From Prosopocoilus inquinatus (Eukaryota > Arthropoda > Insecta > Coleoptera > Lucanidae): DNA of 64,000 nt. Each line of letters opens with the position of its first letter. Positions within the stretch are counted from its first letter, which is position 1. Below the pieces are notes generated by a model, which did not search any database, was not told the origin of the DNA, and saw only the letters and a program-made list of their open reading frames with translations. This document shows positions 26,501 to 40,815 of the stretch, one piece after another. The DNA lies in contig JAYKNF010000065.1 of NCBI GenBank assembly GCA_036172665.1, positions 46,938 to 110,937 of the forward strand, read 5' to 3'. The position numbers and the translations under genes were made by a program.

Positions 26501-27852
26501 GATCGATTACATACATCACAGGAACAACGCTAATGCGTGTTGTTTCATTTAAAACTATTTCCAGCTTCTGCTGCGTCCGAAAATTTCGTATCTCACATCA
26601 GAGTTACTGGAGTCCATCGAAACGTCAAATAACATAGTAGCTAAGTAAGGATCGATTAGATACATCACAGGAACAACGCTAATACGTGTTGTTTCGTTGA
26701 AAACTATTTCCAGCTTCTGCTGCGTCCGAAACCTTTGTATCTCACATCAGAGTTACTGGAGTCCATCCAAACGTCAAATAACATGATAGATGAGTAAGGA
26801 TCGATTAGATACATCACATCAACAACGCTAATACTTGTTGTTTCGTTTAAAACTATTTCCAGCTTCTGCTGCGTCCGAAAACGTCGTATCTCACATCAGA
26901 GTTACTGGAGTCCATCGAAACATCAAATAACATGATAGATAAGTAAGGATCGATTAGATACAGCACAGGAACAACGCTAATACGTGTTGTTTCGTTCAAA
27001 ACTATTTCCAGCTTCTGCTGCGTCCGATAACTTTGTATCTCACATCAGAGTTACTGGAGTCCATCCAAACGTCAAATAACATGATAGATGATTAAGGATC
27101 GATTAGATACATTACAGGAACAACGCTAATGCGTGTTGTTTCGTTTAAAACTATTTCCAGCTTCTGCTGCGTCCGAAAATTTCGTATCTCACATCAAAGT
27201 TACTGGAGTCCATCGAAACGCCAAATAACATGATAGATGAGTAAGGATCGATTAGATACATCACAGGAACAACGCTAATGCGTGTTGTATCGTTTAAAAC
27301 TATTTCCAGCTTCAGCTGCGTCCGAGAACTTCTTATCTCACTTCAGAGTTACTGGAGCCCATCCAAACGCCAAATAACATGATAGATGAGTAAGGATCGA
27401 TTAGATACATCACAGGAACAACGCTAATACGTGTTGTTTCGTTCAAAACCATTTCCAGCTTCTGCTGCGTCCGAGAACTTTGTATCTCACATCAGAGTTA
27501 CTGGAGTCCATTCAAACATCAAATAACATGATAGATGAGTAAGGATCGATTAGATACATCACAGGAACAACGCTAATGCGTGTTGTTTCATTTAAAACTA
27601 TTTCCAGTTTCTGCTGCGTCCGAAAATTTCGTATCTCACATCAGAGTTACTGGAGTCCATCGAAACGCCAAATAACATGATAGATGAGTAAGGATGGATT
27701 AGATACATCACAGGAACAACGCTAATGCGTGTTGTTTCGTTTAAAACTATTTCCAGCTTCTGCTGCGTCCGAAAATTTCGTATCTCACATCAAAGTTACT
27801 GGAGTCCATCGAAACGCCAAATAACATGATAGATGAGTAAGGATCGATTAGA

Positions 27853-28001
27853 TACATCACAGGAACAACGCTAATGCGTGTTGTTTCGTTTAAAACTATT
27901 TCCAGCTTCAGCTGCGTCCGAGAACTTTGTATCTCACATCAGAGTTACTGGAGTCCGTTCAAACGTCAAATAACATGATAGATGAGTAAGGATCGATTAG
28001 A
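27853..28001. repeat. Hybrid monomer, E-type 5' with G-type 3'
   Basis: The 5' part is E type (TCGTTTAAAAC, CTTCAGCTGCGTCCGAGAACTT). The 3' part is G type (GTATCTCACATCAG, GAGTCCGTTCAAACGTC). Elsewhere E and G are separated by an F monomer, so this monomer marks an in-register exchange that removed two monomers' length. Confidence 0.7.
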
Positions 28002-28895
28002 TACATCACAGGAACAACGCTAATACGTGTTGTTTCGTTTAAAACTATTTCCAGCTTCTGCTGCGTCCGAAAACGTCTTACCTCACATCAGACTTACTGG
28101 AGTCCATCCAAACGTCAAATAACATGTTAGATAAGTAAGGATTGTTTAGATACATCACAGGAACAACGCTAATGCGTGTTGTTTCGTTTAAAACTATTTC
28201 CAGCTTCTGCTGCGTCCGAAAATTTCGTATCTCTCATCAGAAATACTGGAGTCCATCCAAACGTCAAATAACATGATAGATGAGTAAGGATCGATTAGAT
28301 ACATCACAGGAACAACGCTAATACGTGTTGTTTCGTTGAAAACTATTTCCAGCTTCTGCTGCGTCCGAAAATTTCGTATCTCACATCAAAGTTACTGGAG
28401 TCCATCGAAACGCCAAATAACATGATAGATGAGTAAGGATCGATTAGATACATCACAGGAACAACGCTAATGCGTGTTGTTTCGTTTAAAACTATTTCCA
28501 GCTTCTGCTGCGTCCGAGAACTTCTTATCTCACTTCAGAGTTACTGGAGCCCATCCAAACGTCAAATAACATGATAGATGTGTAAGGATCGATTAGATAC
28601 ATCACAGGAACAACGCTAATACGTGTTGTTTCGTTCAAAACTATTTCCAGCTTCTGCTGCGTCCGAGAACTTTGTATCTCACATCAGAGTTACTGGAGTC
28701 CATTTAAACGTCAAATAACATGATAGATGAGTAAGGATCGATTAGATACATCACAGGAACAACGCTAATGCGTGTTGTTTCGTTTAAAACTATTTCCAGC
28801 TTCTGCTGCGTCCGAAAATTTCGTATCTCACATAAAAGTTACTGGAGTCCATCGAAACGTCAAATAACATGATAGATGAGTAAGGATCGATTAGA

Positions 28896-29044
28896 TACAT
28901 CACAGGAAAAACGCTAATACGTGTTTGTTCGTTTAAAACTATTTCCAGCTCCTGCTGCGTCCAAAAACTTCGTATCTCACATCAGAGTTACTAGAGTCCG
29001 TCGAAACGTCAAATAACATGATAGATGAGTAAGGATCGATTAGA
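28896..29044. repeat. Monomer with compensating local shift
   Basis: This monomer reads GTGTTTGTTCG where others read GTGTTGTTTCG. The length is unchanged, so a T gained and a T lost three bases apart, or two substitutions, would explain it. It also has ACAGGAAAAACG at the start, a mark shared with monomers at 57748, 58195 and 60579. Confidence 0.75.
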
Positions 29045-32024
29045 TACATCACAGGAACAACGCTAATGCGTGTTGTTTCGTTTAAAACTATTTCCAGCTT
29101 CAGCTGCGTCCGAGAACTTCGTATCTCACTTCAGAGTTACTGGAGCCCATCCAAACGTCAAATAACATGACAGATGAGTAAGGATCGATTACATACATCA
29201 CAGGAACAACGCTAATGCGTGTTGTTTCATTTAAAACTATTTCCAGCTTCTGCTGCGTCCGAAAATTTCGTATCTCACATCAGAGTTACTGGAGTCCATC
29301 GAAACGTCAAATAACATAGTAGCTAAGTAAGGATCGATTAGATACATCACAGGAACAACGCTAATACGTGTTGTTTCGTTGAAAACTATTTCCAGCTTCT
29401 GCTGCGTCCGAAACCTTTGTATCTCACATCAGAGTTACTGGAGTCCATCCAAACGTCAAATAACATGATAGATGAGTAAGGATCGATTAGATACATCACA
29501 TCAACAACGCTAATACTTGTTGTTTCGTTTAAAACTATTTCCAGCTTCTGCTGCGTCCGAAAACGTCGTATCTCACATCAGAGTTACTGGAGTCCATCGA
29601 AACATCAAATAACATGATAGATAAGTAAGGATCGATTAGATACATCACAGGAACAACGCTAATGCGTGTTGTTTCGTTTAAAACTATTTCCAGCTTCTGC
29701 TGCGTCCGAAAATTTCGTATCTCACATCAGAGATACTAGAGTCCATCCAAACGTCAAATAACATGATAGATGAGTAAGGATCGATTAGATACATCACATC
29801 AACAACGCTAATACTTGTTGTTTCGTTTAAAACTATTTCCAGCTTCTGCTGCGTCCGAAAATTTCGTATCTCACATAAAAGTTACTGGAGTCCATCGAAA
29901 CGCCAAATAACATGATAGATGAGTAAGGATCGATTAGATACATCACAGGAACAACGCTAATGCGTGTTGTTTCGTTTAAAACTATTTCCAGCTTCAGCTG
30001 CGTCCGAGAACTTCTTATCTCACTTCAGAGTTACTGGAGCCCATCCAAACGCCAAATAACATGATAGATGAGTAAGGATCGATTAGATACATCACAGGAA
30101 CAACGCTAATACGTGTTGTTTCGTTCAAAACCATTTCCAGCTTCTGCTGCGTCCGAGAACTTTGCATCTCACATCAGAGTTACTGGAGTCCATTCAAACA
30201 TCAAATAACATGATAGATGAGTAAGGATCGATTAGATACATCACAGGAACAACGCTAATACGTGTTGTTTCGTTGAAAACTATTTCCAGCTTCTGCTGCG
30301 TCCGAAATCTTTGTATCTCACATCAGAGTTACTGGAGTACATCCAAACGTCAAATAACATGATAGATGAGTAAGGATCGATTAGATACATCACATCAACA
30401 ACGCTAATACTTGTTGTTTCGTTTAAAACTATTTCCAGCTTCTGCTGCGTCCGAAAGCGTCGTATCTCACATCAGAGTTACTGGAGTCCATCGAAACATC
30501 AAATAACATGATAGATAAGTAAGGATCGATTAGATACAGCACAGGAACAACGCTAATACGTGTTGTTTCGTTCAAAACTATTTCCAGCTTCTGATGCGTC
30601 CGATAACTTTGTATCTCACATCAGAGTTACTGGAGTCCATCCAAACGTCAAATAACATGATAGATGTGTAAGGATCGATTAGATACATCACAGGAACAAC
30701 GCTAATGCGTGTTGTTTCGTTTAAAACTATTTCCAGCTTCTGCTGCGTCCGAAAATTTCGTATCTCACATCAAAGTTACTGGAGTCCATCGAAACGCCAA
30801 ATAACATGATAGATGAGTAAGGATCGATTAGATACATCACAGGAACAACGCTAATACGTGTTGTTTCGTTGAAAACTATTTCCAGCTTCTGCTGCGTCCG
30901 AAATCTTTGTATCTCACATCAGAGTTACTGGAGTACATCCAAACGTCAAATAACATGATAGATGAGTAAGGATCGATTAGATACATCACATCAACAACGC
31001 TAATACTTGTTGTTTCGTTTAAAACTATTTCCAGCTTCTGCTGCGTCCGAAAACGTCGTATCTCACATCAGAGTTACTGGAGTCCATCGAAACATCAAAT
31101 AACATGATAGATAAGTAAGGATCGATTAGATACAGCACAGGAACAACGCTAATACGTGTTGTTTCGTTCAAAACTATTTCCAGCTTCTGCTGCGTCCGAT
31201 AACTTTGTATCTCACATCAGAGTTACTGGAGTCCATCCAAACGTCAAATAACATGATAGATGAGTAAGGATCGATTAGATACATCACAGGAACAACGCTA
31301 ATGCGTGTTGCTTCATTTAAAATTATTTCCAGCTTCTGCTGCGTCCGAAAATTTCGTATCTCACATCAGAGTTACTGGAGTCCATCCAAACGTCAAATAA
31401 CATGATAGATGAGTAAGGATCGATTAGATACATCACAGGAACAACGCTAATGCGTGTTGTTTCGTTTAAAACTATTTCCAGCTTCTGCTGCGTCCGAGAA
31501 CTTCTTATCTCACTTCAGAGTTACTGGAGCCCATCCAAACGCCAAATAACATGATAGATGAGTAAGGATCGATTAGATACATCACAGGAACAACGCTAAT
31601 GCGTGTTGTTTCATTTAAAATTATTTCCAGCTTCTGCTGCGTCCGAAAATTTCGTATCTCACATCAGAGTTACTGGAGTCCATCGAAACGTCAAATAACA
31701 TGATAGATGAGTAAGGATCGATTAGATACATCACAGGAACAACGCTAATGCGTGCTGTTTCATTTAAAACTATTTCCAGCTTCTGCTGCGTCCGAAAATT
31801 TCGTATCTCACATCAGAGATACTGGAGTCCATCCAAACGTCAAATAACATGATAGATGAGTAAGGATCGATTAGATACATCACAGGAACAACGCTAATAC
31901 GTGTTGTTTCGTTTAAAACTATTTCCAGCTCCTGCTGCGTCCAAAAACTTCGTATCTCACATCAGAGTTACTAGAGTCCGTCGAAACGTCAAATAACATG
32001 ATAGATGAGTAAGGATCGATTAGA

Positions 32025-34557
32025 TACATCACAGAAACAACGCTAATGCGTGTTGTTTCGTTGAAAACTATTTCCAGCTTCTGCTGCGTCCGAAAATTTC
32101 GTATCTCACATCAGAGTTACTGGAGTCCATCGAAACGTCAAATAACATAGTAGCTAAGTAAGGATCGATTAGATACATCACAGGAACAACGCTAATACGT
32201 GTTGTTTCGTTGAAAACTATTTCCAGCTTCTGCTGCGTCCGAAATCTTTGTATCTCACATCAGAGTTACTGGAGTACATCCAAACGTCAAATAACATGAT
32301 AGATGAGTAAGGATCGATTAGATACATCACATCAACAACGCTAATACTTGTTGTTTCGTTTAAAACTATTTCCAGCTTCTGCTGCGTCCGAAAACGTCGT
32401 ATCTCACATCAGAGTTACTGGAGTCCATCGAAACATCAAATAACATGATAGATAAGTAAGGATCGATTAGATACAGCACAGGAACAACGCTAATACGTGT
32501 TGTTTCGTTCAAAACTATTTCCAGCTTCTGCTGCGTCCGATAACTTTGTATCTCACATCAGAGTTACTGGAGTCCATCCAAACGTCAAATAACATGATAG
32601 ATGAGTAAGGATCGATTAGATACATCACAGGAACAACGCTAATGCGTGTTGCTTCATTTAAAATTATTTCCAGCTTCTGCTGCGTCCGAAAATTTCGTAT
32701 CTCACATCAGAGTTACTGGAGACCATCCAAACGTCAAATAACATGATAGATGAGTAAGGATCGATTAGATACATCACAGGAACAACGCTAATGCGTGTTG
32801 TTTCGTTTAAAACTATTTCCAGCTTCTGCTGCGTCCGAGAACTTCTTATCTCACTTCAGAGTTACTGGAGCCCATCCAAACGCCAAATAACATGATAGAT
32901 GAGTAAGGATCGATTAGATACATCACAGGAACAACGCTAATACGTGTTGTTTCGTTCAAAACTATTTCCAGCTTCTGCTGCGTCCGAGAACTTTGTATCT
33001 CACATCAGAGTTACTGGAGTCCATTCAAACATCAAATAACATGATAGATGAGTAAGGATCGATTAGATACATCACAGGAACAACGCATTAGCGTGTTGTT
33101 TCATTTAAAACTATTTCCAGTTTCTGCTGCGTCCGAAAATTTCGTATCTCACATCAGAGTTACTGGAGTCCATCGAAACGCCAAATAACATGATAGATGA
33201 GTAAGGATCGATTAGATACATCACAGGAACAACTCTAATGCGTGTTGTTTCGTTTAAAACTATTTCCAGCTTCAGCTGCGTCCGAGAACTTCGTATCTCA
33301 CTTCAGAGTTACTGGAGCCCATCCAAACGTCAAATAACATGATAGATGAGTAAGGATCGATTACATACATCACAGGAACAACGCTAATGAGTGATGTTTC
33401 ATTTAAAACTATTTCCAGCTTGTGCTGCGTCCGAAAATTTCGTATCTCACATCAGAGTTACTGGAGTCCATCGAAACGTCAAATAACATAGTAGATAAGT
33501 AAGGATCGATTAGATACATCACAGGAACAACGCTAATACGTGTTATTTCGTTTAAAACTATTTCCAGCTTCTGCTGCGTCCGAAAACGTCTTACCTCACA
33601 TCAGACTTACTGGAGTCCATCCAAACGTCAAATAACATGTTAGATAAGTAAGGATCGTTTAGATACATCACAGGAACAACGCTAATGCGTGTTGTTTCTT
33701 TTAAAACTATTTCCAGCTTCAACTGCGTCCGAGAACTTCGTATCTCACTTCAGAGTTACTGGAGCCCATCCAAACGTCAGATAACATGATAGATGAGTAA
33801 GGATCGATTACATACATCACAGGAACAACGCTAATGCGTGTTGTTTCATTTAAAACTATTTCCAGCTTGTGCTGCGTCCGAAAATTTCGTATCTCACATC
33901 AGAGTTACTGGAGTCCATCCAAACGTCAAATAACATGATAGATGAGTAAGGATCGATTAGATACATCACAGGAACAACGCTAATACGTGTTGTTTCGTTT
34001 AAAACTATTTCCAGCTTCTGCTGCGTCCGAAAACGTCTTACCTCACATCAGACTTACTGGAGTCCATCCAAACGTCAAATAACATGTTAGATAATTAAGG
34101 ATCGTTTAGATACATCACAGGAACAACGCTAATGCGTGTTGTTTCGTTTAAAACTATTTCCAGCTTCTGCTGCGTCCGAAAATTTAGTATCTCACATCAG
34201 AGATACTGGAGTCCATCCAAACGTCAAATAACATGATAGATGAGTAAGGATCGATTAGATACATCACAGGAACAACGCTAATACGTGTTGTTTCGTTGAA
34301 AACTATTTCCGGCTTCTGCTGCGTCCGAAATCTTTGTATCTCACATCAGAGTTACTGGAGTCCATCCATACGTCAAATAACATGATAGATGAGTAAGGAT
34401 CGATTAGATACATCACAGGAACAACGCTAATGCGTGTTGTTTCATTTAAAATTATTTCCAGCTTCTGCTGCGTCCGAAAATTTCGTATCTCACATCAGAG
34501 TTACTGGAGTCCATCGAAACGTCAAATAACATGATAGATGAGTAAGGATCGATTAGA
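32025..34557. repeat. Block P copy 3, 17 monomers
   Basis: This copy is nearly identical to 20999-23531, including the inverted loop ATTA at 33087 and CTTCAACTGCG. Private changes include GAGACCATCC at 32719 and GTGATGTTTC at 33391. The ACAGAAACAAC start recurs 19 monomers (2831 bp) later at 34856, so copies 3 and 4 form a 19-monomer tandem step with three extra monomers at the join. Confidence 0.88.
33083..33094. other. Second copy of the loop micro-inversion
   Basis: ACGC-ATTA-GCGT with the loop at 33087-33090, exactly 74 monomers from the same state at 22061. The equivalent monomers at 1193 and 35899 keep TAAT, so the inversion arose in the common ancestor of copies 2 and 3 only. Confidence 0.85.
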
Positions 34558-34855
34558 TACATCACAGGAACAACGCTAATGCGTGTTGTTTCATTTAAAA
34601 CTATTTCCAGCTTCTGCTGCGTCCGAAAATTTCGTATCTCACATCAGAGATACTGGAGTCCATCCAAACGTCAAATAACATGATAGATGAGTAAGGATCG
34701 ATTAGATACATCACAGGAACAACGCTAATACGTGTTGTTTCGTTTAAAACTATTTCCAGCTCCTGCTGCGTCCAAAAACTTCGTATCTCACATCAGAGTT
34801 ACTAGAGTCCGTCGAAACGTCAAATAACATGATAGATGAGTAAGGATCGATTAGA
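34558..34855. repeat. Two linker monomers between P copies
   Basis: One TCATTTAAAAC monomer and one CTCCTGCTGCGTCCAAAA monomer lead into the ACAGAAACAAC start. The same pair precedes the P starts at 20999 and 32025. Confidence 0.8.
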
Positions 34856-37239
34856 TACATCACAGAAACAACGCTAATGCGTGTTGTTTCGTTGAAAACT
34901 ATTTCCAGCTTCTGCTGCGTCCGAAAATTTCGTATCTCACATCAGAGTTACTGGAGTCCATCGAAACGTCAAATAACATAGTAGCTAAGTAAGGATCGAT
35001 TAGATACATCACAGGAACAACGCTAATACGTGTTGTTTCGTTGAAAACTATTTCCAGCTTCTGCTGCGTCCGAAATCTTTGTATCTCACATCAGAGTTAC
35101 TGGAGTACATCCAAACGTCAAATAACATGATAGATGAGTAAGGATCGATTAGATACATCACATCAACAACGCTAATACTTGTTGTTTCGTTTAAAACTAT
35201 TTCCAGCTTCTGCTGCGTCCGAAAACGTCGTATCTCACATCAGAGTTACTGGAGTCCATCGAAACATCAAATAACATGATAGATAAGTAAGGATCGATTA
35301 GATACAGCACAGGAACAACGCTAATACGTGTTGTTTCGTTCAAAACTATTTCCAGCTTCTGCTGCGTCCGATAACTTTGTATCTCACATCAGAGTTACTG
35401 GAGTCCATCCAAACGTCAAATAACATGATAGATGAGTAAGGATCGATTAGATACATCACAGGAACAACGCTAATGCGTGTTGTTTCATTTAAAATTATTT
35501 CCAGCTTCTGCTGCGTCCGAAAATTTCGTATCTCACATCAGAGTTACTGGAGTCCATCCAAACGTCCAATAACATGATAGATGAGTAAGGATCGATTAGA
35601 TACATCACAGGAACAACGCTAATGCGTGTTGTTTCGTTTAAAACTATTTCCAGCTTCTGATGCGTCCGAGAACTTCTTATCTCACTTCAGAGTTACTGGA
35701 GCCCATCCAAACGCCAAATAACATGATAGATGAGTAAGGATCGATTAGATACATCACAGGAACAACGCTAATACGTGTTGTTTCGTTCAAAACTATTTCC
35801 AGCTTCTGCTGCGTCCGAGAACTTTGTATCTCACATCAGAGTTACTGGAGTCCATTCAAACATCAAATAACATGATAGATGAGTAAGGATCGATTAGATA
35901 CATCACAGGAACAACGCTAATGCGTGTTGTTTCATTTAAAACTATTTCCAGTTTCTGCTGCGTCCGAAAATTTCGTATCTCACATCAGAGTTACTGGAGT
36001 CCATCGAAACGCCAAATAACATGATAGATGAGTAAGGATCGATTAGATACATCACAGGAACAACTCTAATGCGTGTTGTTTCGTTTAAAACTATTTCCAG
36101 CTTCAGCTGCGTCCGAGAACTTCGTATCTCACTTCAGAGTTACTGGAGCCCATCCAAACGTCAAATAACATGATAGATGAGTAAGGATCGATTACATACA
36201 TCACAGGAACAACGCTAATGAGTGTTGTTTCATTTAAAACTATTTCCAGTTTGTGCTGCGTCCGAAAATTTCGTATCTCACATCAGAGTTACTGGAGTCC
36301 ATCGAAACGTCAAATAACATAGTAGATAAGTAAGGATCGATTAGATACATCACAGGAACAACGCTAATACGTGTTATTTCGTTTAAAACTATTTCCAGCT
36401 TCTGCTGCGTCCGAAAACGTCTTACCTCACATCAGACTTACTGGAGTCCATCCAAACGTCAAATAACATGTTAGATAAGTAAGGATCGTTTAGATACATC
36501 ACAGGAACAACGCTAATGCGTGTTGTTTCTTTTAAAACTATTTCCAGCTTCAGCTGCGTCCGAGAACTTCGTATCTCACTTCAGAGTTACTGGAGCCCAT
36601 CCAAACGTCAGATAACATGATAGATGAGTAAGGATCGATTACATACATCACAGGAACAACGCTAATGCGTGTTGTTTCATTTAAAACTATTTCCAGCTTG
36701 TGCTGCGTCCGAAAATTTCGTATCTCACATCAGAGTTACTGGAGTCCATCCAAACGTCAAATAACATGATAGATGAGTAAGGATCGATTAGATACATCAC
36801 AGGAACAACGCTAATACGTGTTGTTTCGTTTAAAACTATTTCCAGCTTCTGCTGCGTCCGAAAACGTCTTACCTCACATCAGACTTACTGGAGTCCATCC
36901 AAACGTCAAATAACATGTTAGATAATTAAGGATCGTTTAGATACATCACAGGAACAACGCTAATGCGTGTTGTTTCGTTTAAAACTATTTCCAGCTTCTG
37001 CTGCGTCCGAAAATTTAGTATCTCACATCAGAGATACTGGAGTCCATCCAAACGTCAAATAACATGATAGATGAGTAAGGATCGATTAGATACATCACAG
37101 GAACAACGCTAATACGTGTTGTTTCGTTGAAAACTATTTCCGGCTTCTGCTGCGTCCGAAATCTTTGTATCTCACATCAGAGTTACTGGAGTCCATCCAA
37201 ACGTCAAATAACATGATAGATGAGTAAGGATCGATTAGA
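34856..37239. repeat. Block P copy 4, 16 monomers
   Basis: The order matches copies 2 and 3 through the sixteenth monomer. It keeps the TAAT loop (35899) and CTTCAGCTG (36495), where copies 2 and 3 have ATTA and CTTCAACTG, so it branched before those changes. At 37240 it passes directly into block Q. Confidence 0.85.
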
Positions 37240-37835
37240 TACATCACAGGAGCAACGCTAATGCGTGTTGTTTCGTTTAAAACTATTTCCAGCTTCTGCT
37301 GCGTCCGAAAATTTCGTATCTCACATCAAAGTTACTGGAGTCCATCGAAACGCCAAATAACATGATAGATGAGTAAGGATCGATTAGATACATCACAGGA
37401 GCAACGCTAATGCGTGTTGTTTCGTTTAAAACTATTTCCAGCTTCAGCTGCGTCCGAGAACTTCTTATCTCACTTCAGAGTTACTGGAGCCCATCCAAAC
37501 GCCAAATAACATGATAGATGAGTAAGGATCGATTAGATACATCACAGGAACAACGATAATACGTGTTGTTTCGTTCAAAACTATTTCCAGCTTCTGCTGC
37601 GTCCGAAAACTTTGTATCTCACATCAGAGTTACTGGAGTCCATTCAAACATCAAATAACATGATAGATGAGTAAGGATCGATTAGATACATCACAGGAAC
37701 AACGCTAATGCGTGTTGTTTCATTTAAAACTATTTCCAGTTTCTGATGCGTCCGAAAATTTCGTATCTCACATCAGAGTTACTGGAGTCCATCGAAACGC
37801 CAAATAACATGATAGATGAGTAAGGATCGATTAGA

Positions 37836-37984
37836 TACATCACAGGAACAACGCTAATGCGTGTTGTTTCGTTTAAAACTATTTCCAGCTTCTGCTGCGT
37901 CCGAAAATTTCGTATCTCACATCAGAGTTACTGGAGCCCATCCAAACGTCAAATAACATGATAGATGAGTAAGGATCGATTACA
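37836..37984. repeat. Hybrid A/E monomer
   Basis: The 5' body is A type (CTTCTGCTGCG, GAAAATTTCG) and the 3' part is E type (GAGCCCATCCAAACGTC). At 3130-3427 A and E are two separate neighbouring monomers. Here one 149-bp unit replaces both, the expected product of exchange between adjacent monomers in register. Confidence 0.8.
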
Positions 37985-40815
37985 TACATCACAGGAACAA
38001 CGCTAATGAGTGTTGTTTCATTTAAAACTATTTCCAGCTTGTGCTGCGTCCGAAAATTTCGTATCTCAGATCAGAGTTACTGGAGTCCATCGAAACGTCA
38101 AATAACATAGTAGATAAGTAAGGATCGATTAGATACATCACAGGAACAACGCTAATACGTGTTATTTCGTTCAAAACTATTTCCAGCTTCTGCTGCGTCC
38201 GAGAACTTTGTATCTCACATCAGAGTTACTGGAGTCCGTTCAAACGTCAAATAACATAATAGATGAGTAAGGATCGATTAGATACATCACAGGAACAACG
38301 CTAATACGTGTTGTTTCGTTGAAAACTATTTCCAGCTTCTGCTGCGTCCGAAATCTTTGTATCTCACATCAGAGTTACTGGAGTCCATCCAAACGTCAAA
38401 TAACATGATAGATGAGTAAGGATCTATTAGATACATCACAGGAACAACGCTAATACGTGTTATTCCGTTTAAAACTATTTCCAGCTTCTGCTGCGTCCGA
38501 AAACGTCTTACCTCACATCAGACTTACTGGAGTCCATCCAAACGTCAAATAACATGTTAGATAAGTAAGGATCGTTTAGATACATCACGGGAACAACGAT
38601 AATGCGTGTTGTTTCTTTTAAAACTATTTCCAGCTTCAGCTGCGTCCGAGAACTTCGTATCTCACTTCAGAGTTACTGGAGCCCATCCAAACGTCAAATA
38701 ACATGATAGATGAGTAAGGATCGATTACATACATCACAGGAACAACGCTAATGCGTGTTGTTTCATTTAAAACTATTTCCAGCTTGTGCTGCGTCCGAAA
38801 ATTTCGTATCTCACATCAGAGTTACTGGAGTCCATCCAAACGTCAAATAACATGATAGATGAGTAAGGATCGATTAGATACATCACAGGAACAACGCTAA
38901 TACGTGTTGTTTCGTTTAAAACTATTTCCAGCTTCTGCTGCGTCCGAAAACGTCTTACCTCACATCAGACTTACTGGAGTCCATCCAAACGTCAAATAAC
39001 ATGTTAGATAAGTAAGGATCGTTTAGTTACATCACAGGAACAACGCTAATGCGTGTTGTTTCGTTTAAAACTATTTCCAGCTTCTGCTGCGTCCGAAAAT
39101 TTAGTATCTCACATCAGAGATACTGGAGTCCATCCAAACGTCAAATAACATGATAGATGAGTAAGGATCGATTAGATACATCACAGGAACAACGCTAATA
39201 CGTGTTGTTTCGTTGAAAACTATTTCCGGCTTCTGCTGCGTCCGAAATCTTTGTATCTCACATCAGAGTTACTGGAGTCCATCCAAACGTCAAATAACAT
39301 GATAGATGAGTAAGGATCGATTAGATACATCAGAGGAACAACGCTAATGCGTGTTGTTTCGTTTAAAACTATTTCCAGCTTCTGCTGCGTCCGAAAATTT
39401 AGTATCTCACATCAGAGATACTGGAGTCCATCCAAACGTCAAGTAACATGATAGATGAGTAAGGATCGATTAGATACATCACAGGAACAACGCTAATACG
39501 TGTTGTTTCGTTGAAAACTATTTCCGGCTTCTGCTGCGTCCGAAATCTTTGTATCTCACATCAGAGTTACTGGAGTCCATCCAAACGTCAAATAACATGA
39601 TAGATGAGTAAGGATCGATTAGATACATCACAGGAACAACGCTAATGCGTGTTGTTTCGTTTAAAACTATTTCCAGCTTCTGCTGCGTCCGAAAATTTCG
39701 TATCTCACATCAAAGTTACTGGAGTCCATCGAAACGCCAAATAACATGATAGATGAGTAAGGATCGATTAGATACATCACAGGAGCAACGCTAATGCGTG
39801 TTGTTTCGTTTAAAACTATTTCCAGCTTCAGCTGCGTCCGAGAACTTCTTATCTCACTTCAGAGTTACTGGAGCCCATCCAAACGCCAAATAACATGATA
39901 GATGAGTAAGGATCGATTAGATACATCACAGGAACAACGATAATACGTGTTGTTTCGTTCAAAACTATTTCCAGCTTCTGCTGCGTCCGAAAACTTTGTA
40001 TCTCACATCAGAGTTACTGGAGTCCATTCAAACATCAAATAACATGATAGATGAGTAAGGATCGATTAGATACATCACAGGAACAACGCTAATGCGTGTT
40101 GTTTCATTTAAAACTATTTCCAGTTTCTGCTGCGTCCGAAAATTTCGTATCTCACATCAGAGTTACTGGAGTCCATCGAAACGCCAAATAACATGATAGA
40201 TGAGTAAGGATCGATTAGATACATCACAGGAACAACGCTAATACGTGTTGTTTCGTTTAAAACTATTTCCCGCTTCTGCTGCGTCCGAAAACGTCTTACC
40301 TCACATCAGACTTACTGGAGTCCATCCAAACGTCAAATAACATGTTAGATAAGTAAGGATCGTTTAGTTACATCACAGGAACAACGCTAATGCGTGTTGT
40401 TTCGTTCAAAACTATTTCCAGCTTCTGCTGCGTCCGAAAATTTAGTATATCACATCAGAGATACTGGAGTCCATCCAAACGTCAAATAACATGATAGATG
40501 AGTAAGGATCGATTAGATACATCACAGGAACAACGCTAATACGTGTTGTTTCGTTCAAAACTATTTCCAGCTTCTGCTGCGTCCGAGAACTTTGTATCTC
40601 ACATCAGAGTTACAGGAGTCCATTCAAACATCAAATAACATGATAGATGAGTAAGGATCGATTAGATACATCACAGGAACAACGCTAATACGTGTTGTTT
40701 CGTTGAAAACTATTTCCAGTTTCTGCTGCGTCCGAAATCTTTGTATCTCACATCAGAGTTACTGGAGTCCGTTCAAACGTCAAATAACATGATAGATGAG
40801 TAAGGATCGATTAGA

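Larger units (their letters stand above)
23532..32024. repeat. Mosaic rich in CTCCTGCTG and CACATCAAC monomers, 57 units
   Basis: Fifty-seven in-phase monomers. It mixes A-N types with types marked CTCCTGCTGCGTCC (24278, 24725, 28896), ACAACACTAATGCG (23979, 24873), ACGTCGTATATC (23830, 24725) and repeated CACATCAAC or ACAGCACAGG pairs (25320, 26810, 29492, 30386, 30982). The ACAACACTAATGCG and ACGTCGTATATC types are the same ones that dominate 48-57 kb, so these two neighbourhoods have exchanged segments. The last monomers (30833-32024) replay part of block P before its third full copy starts. Confidence 0.8.
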
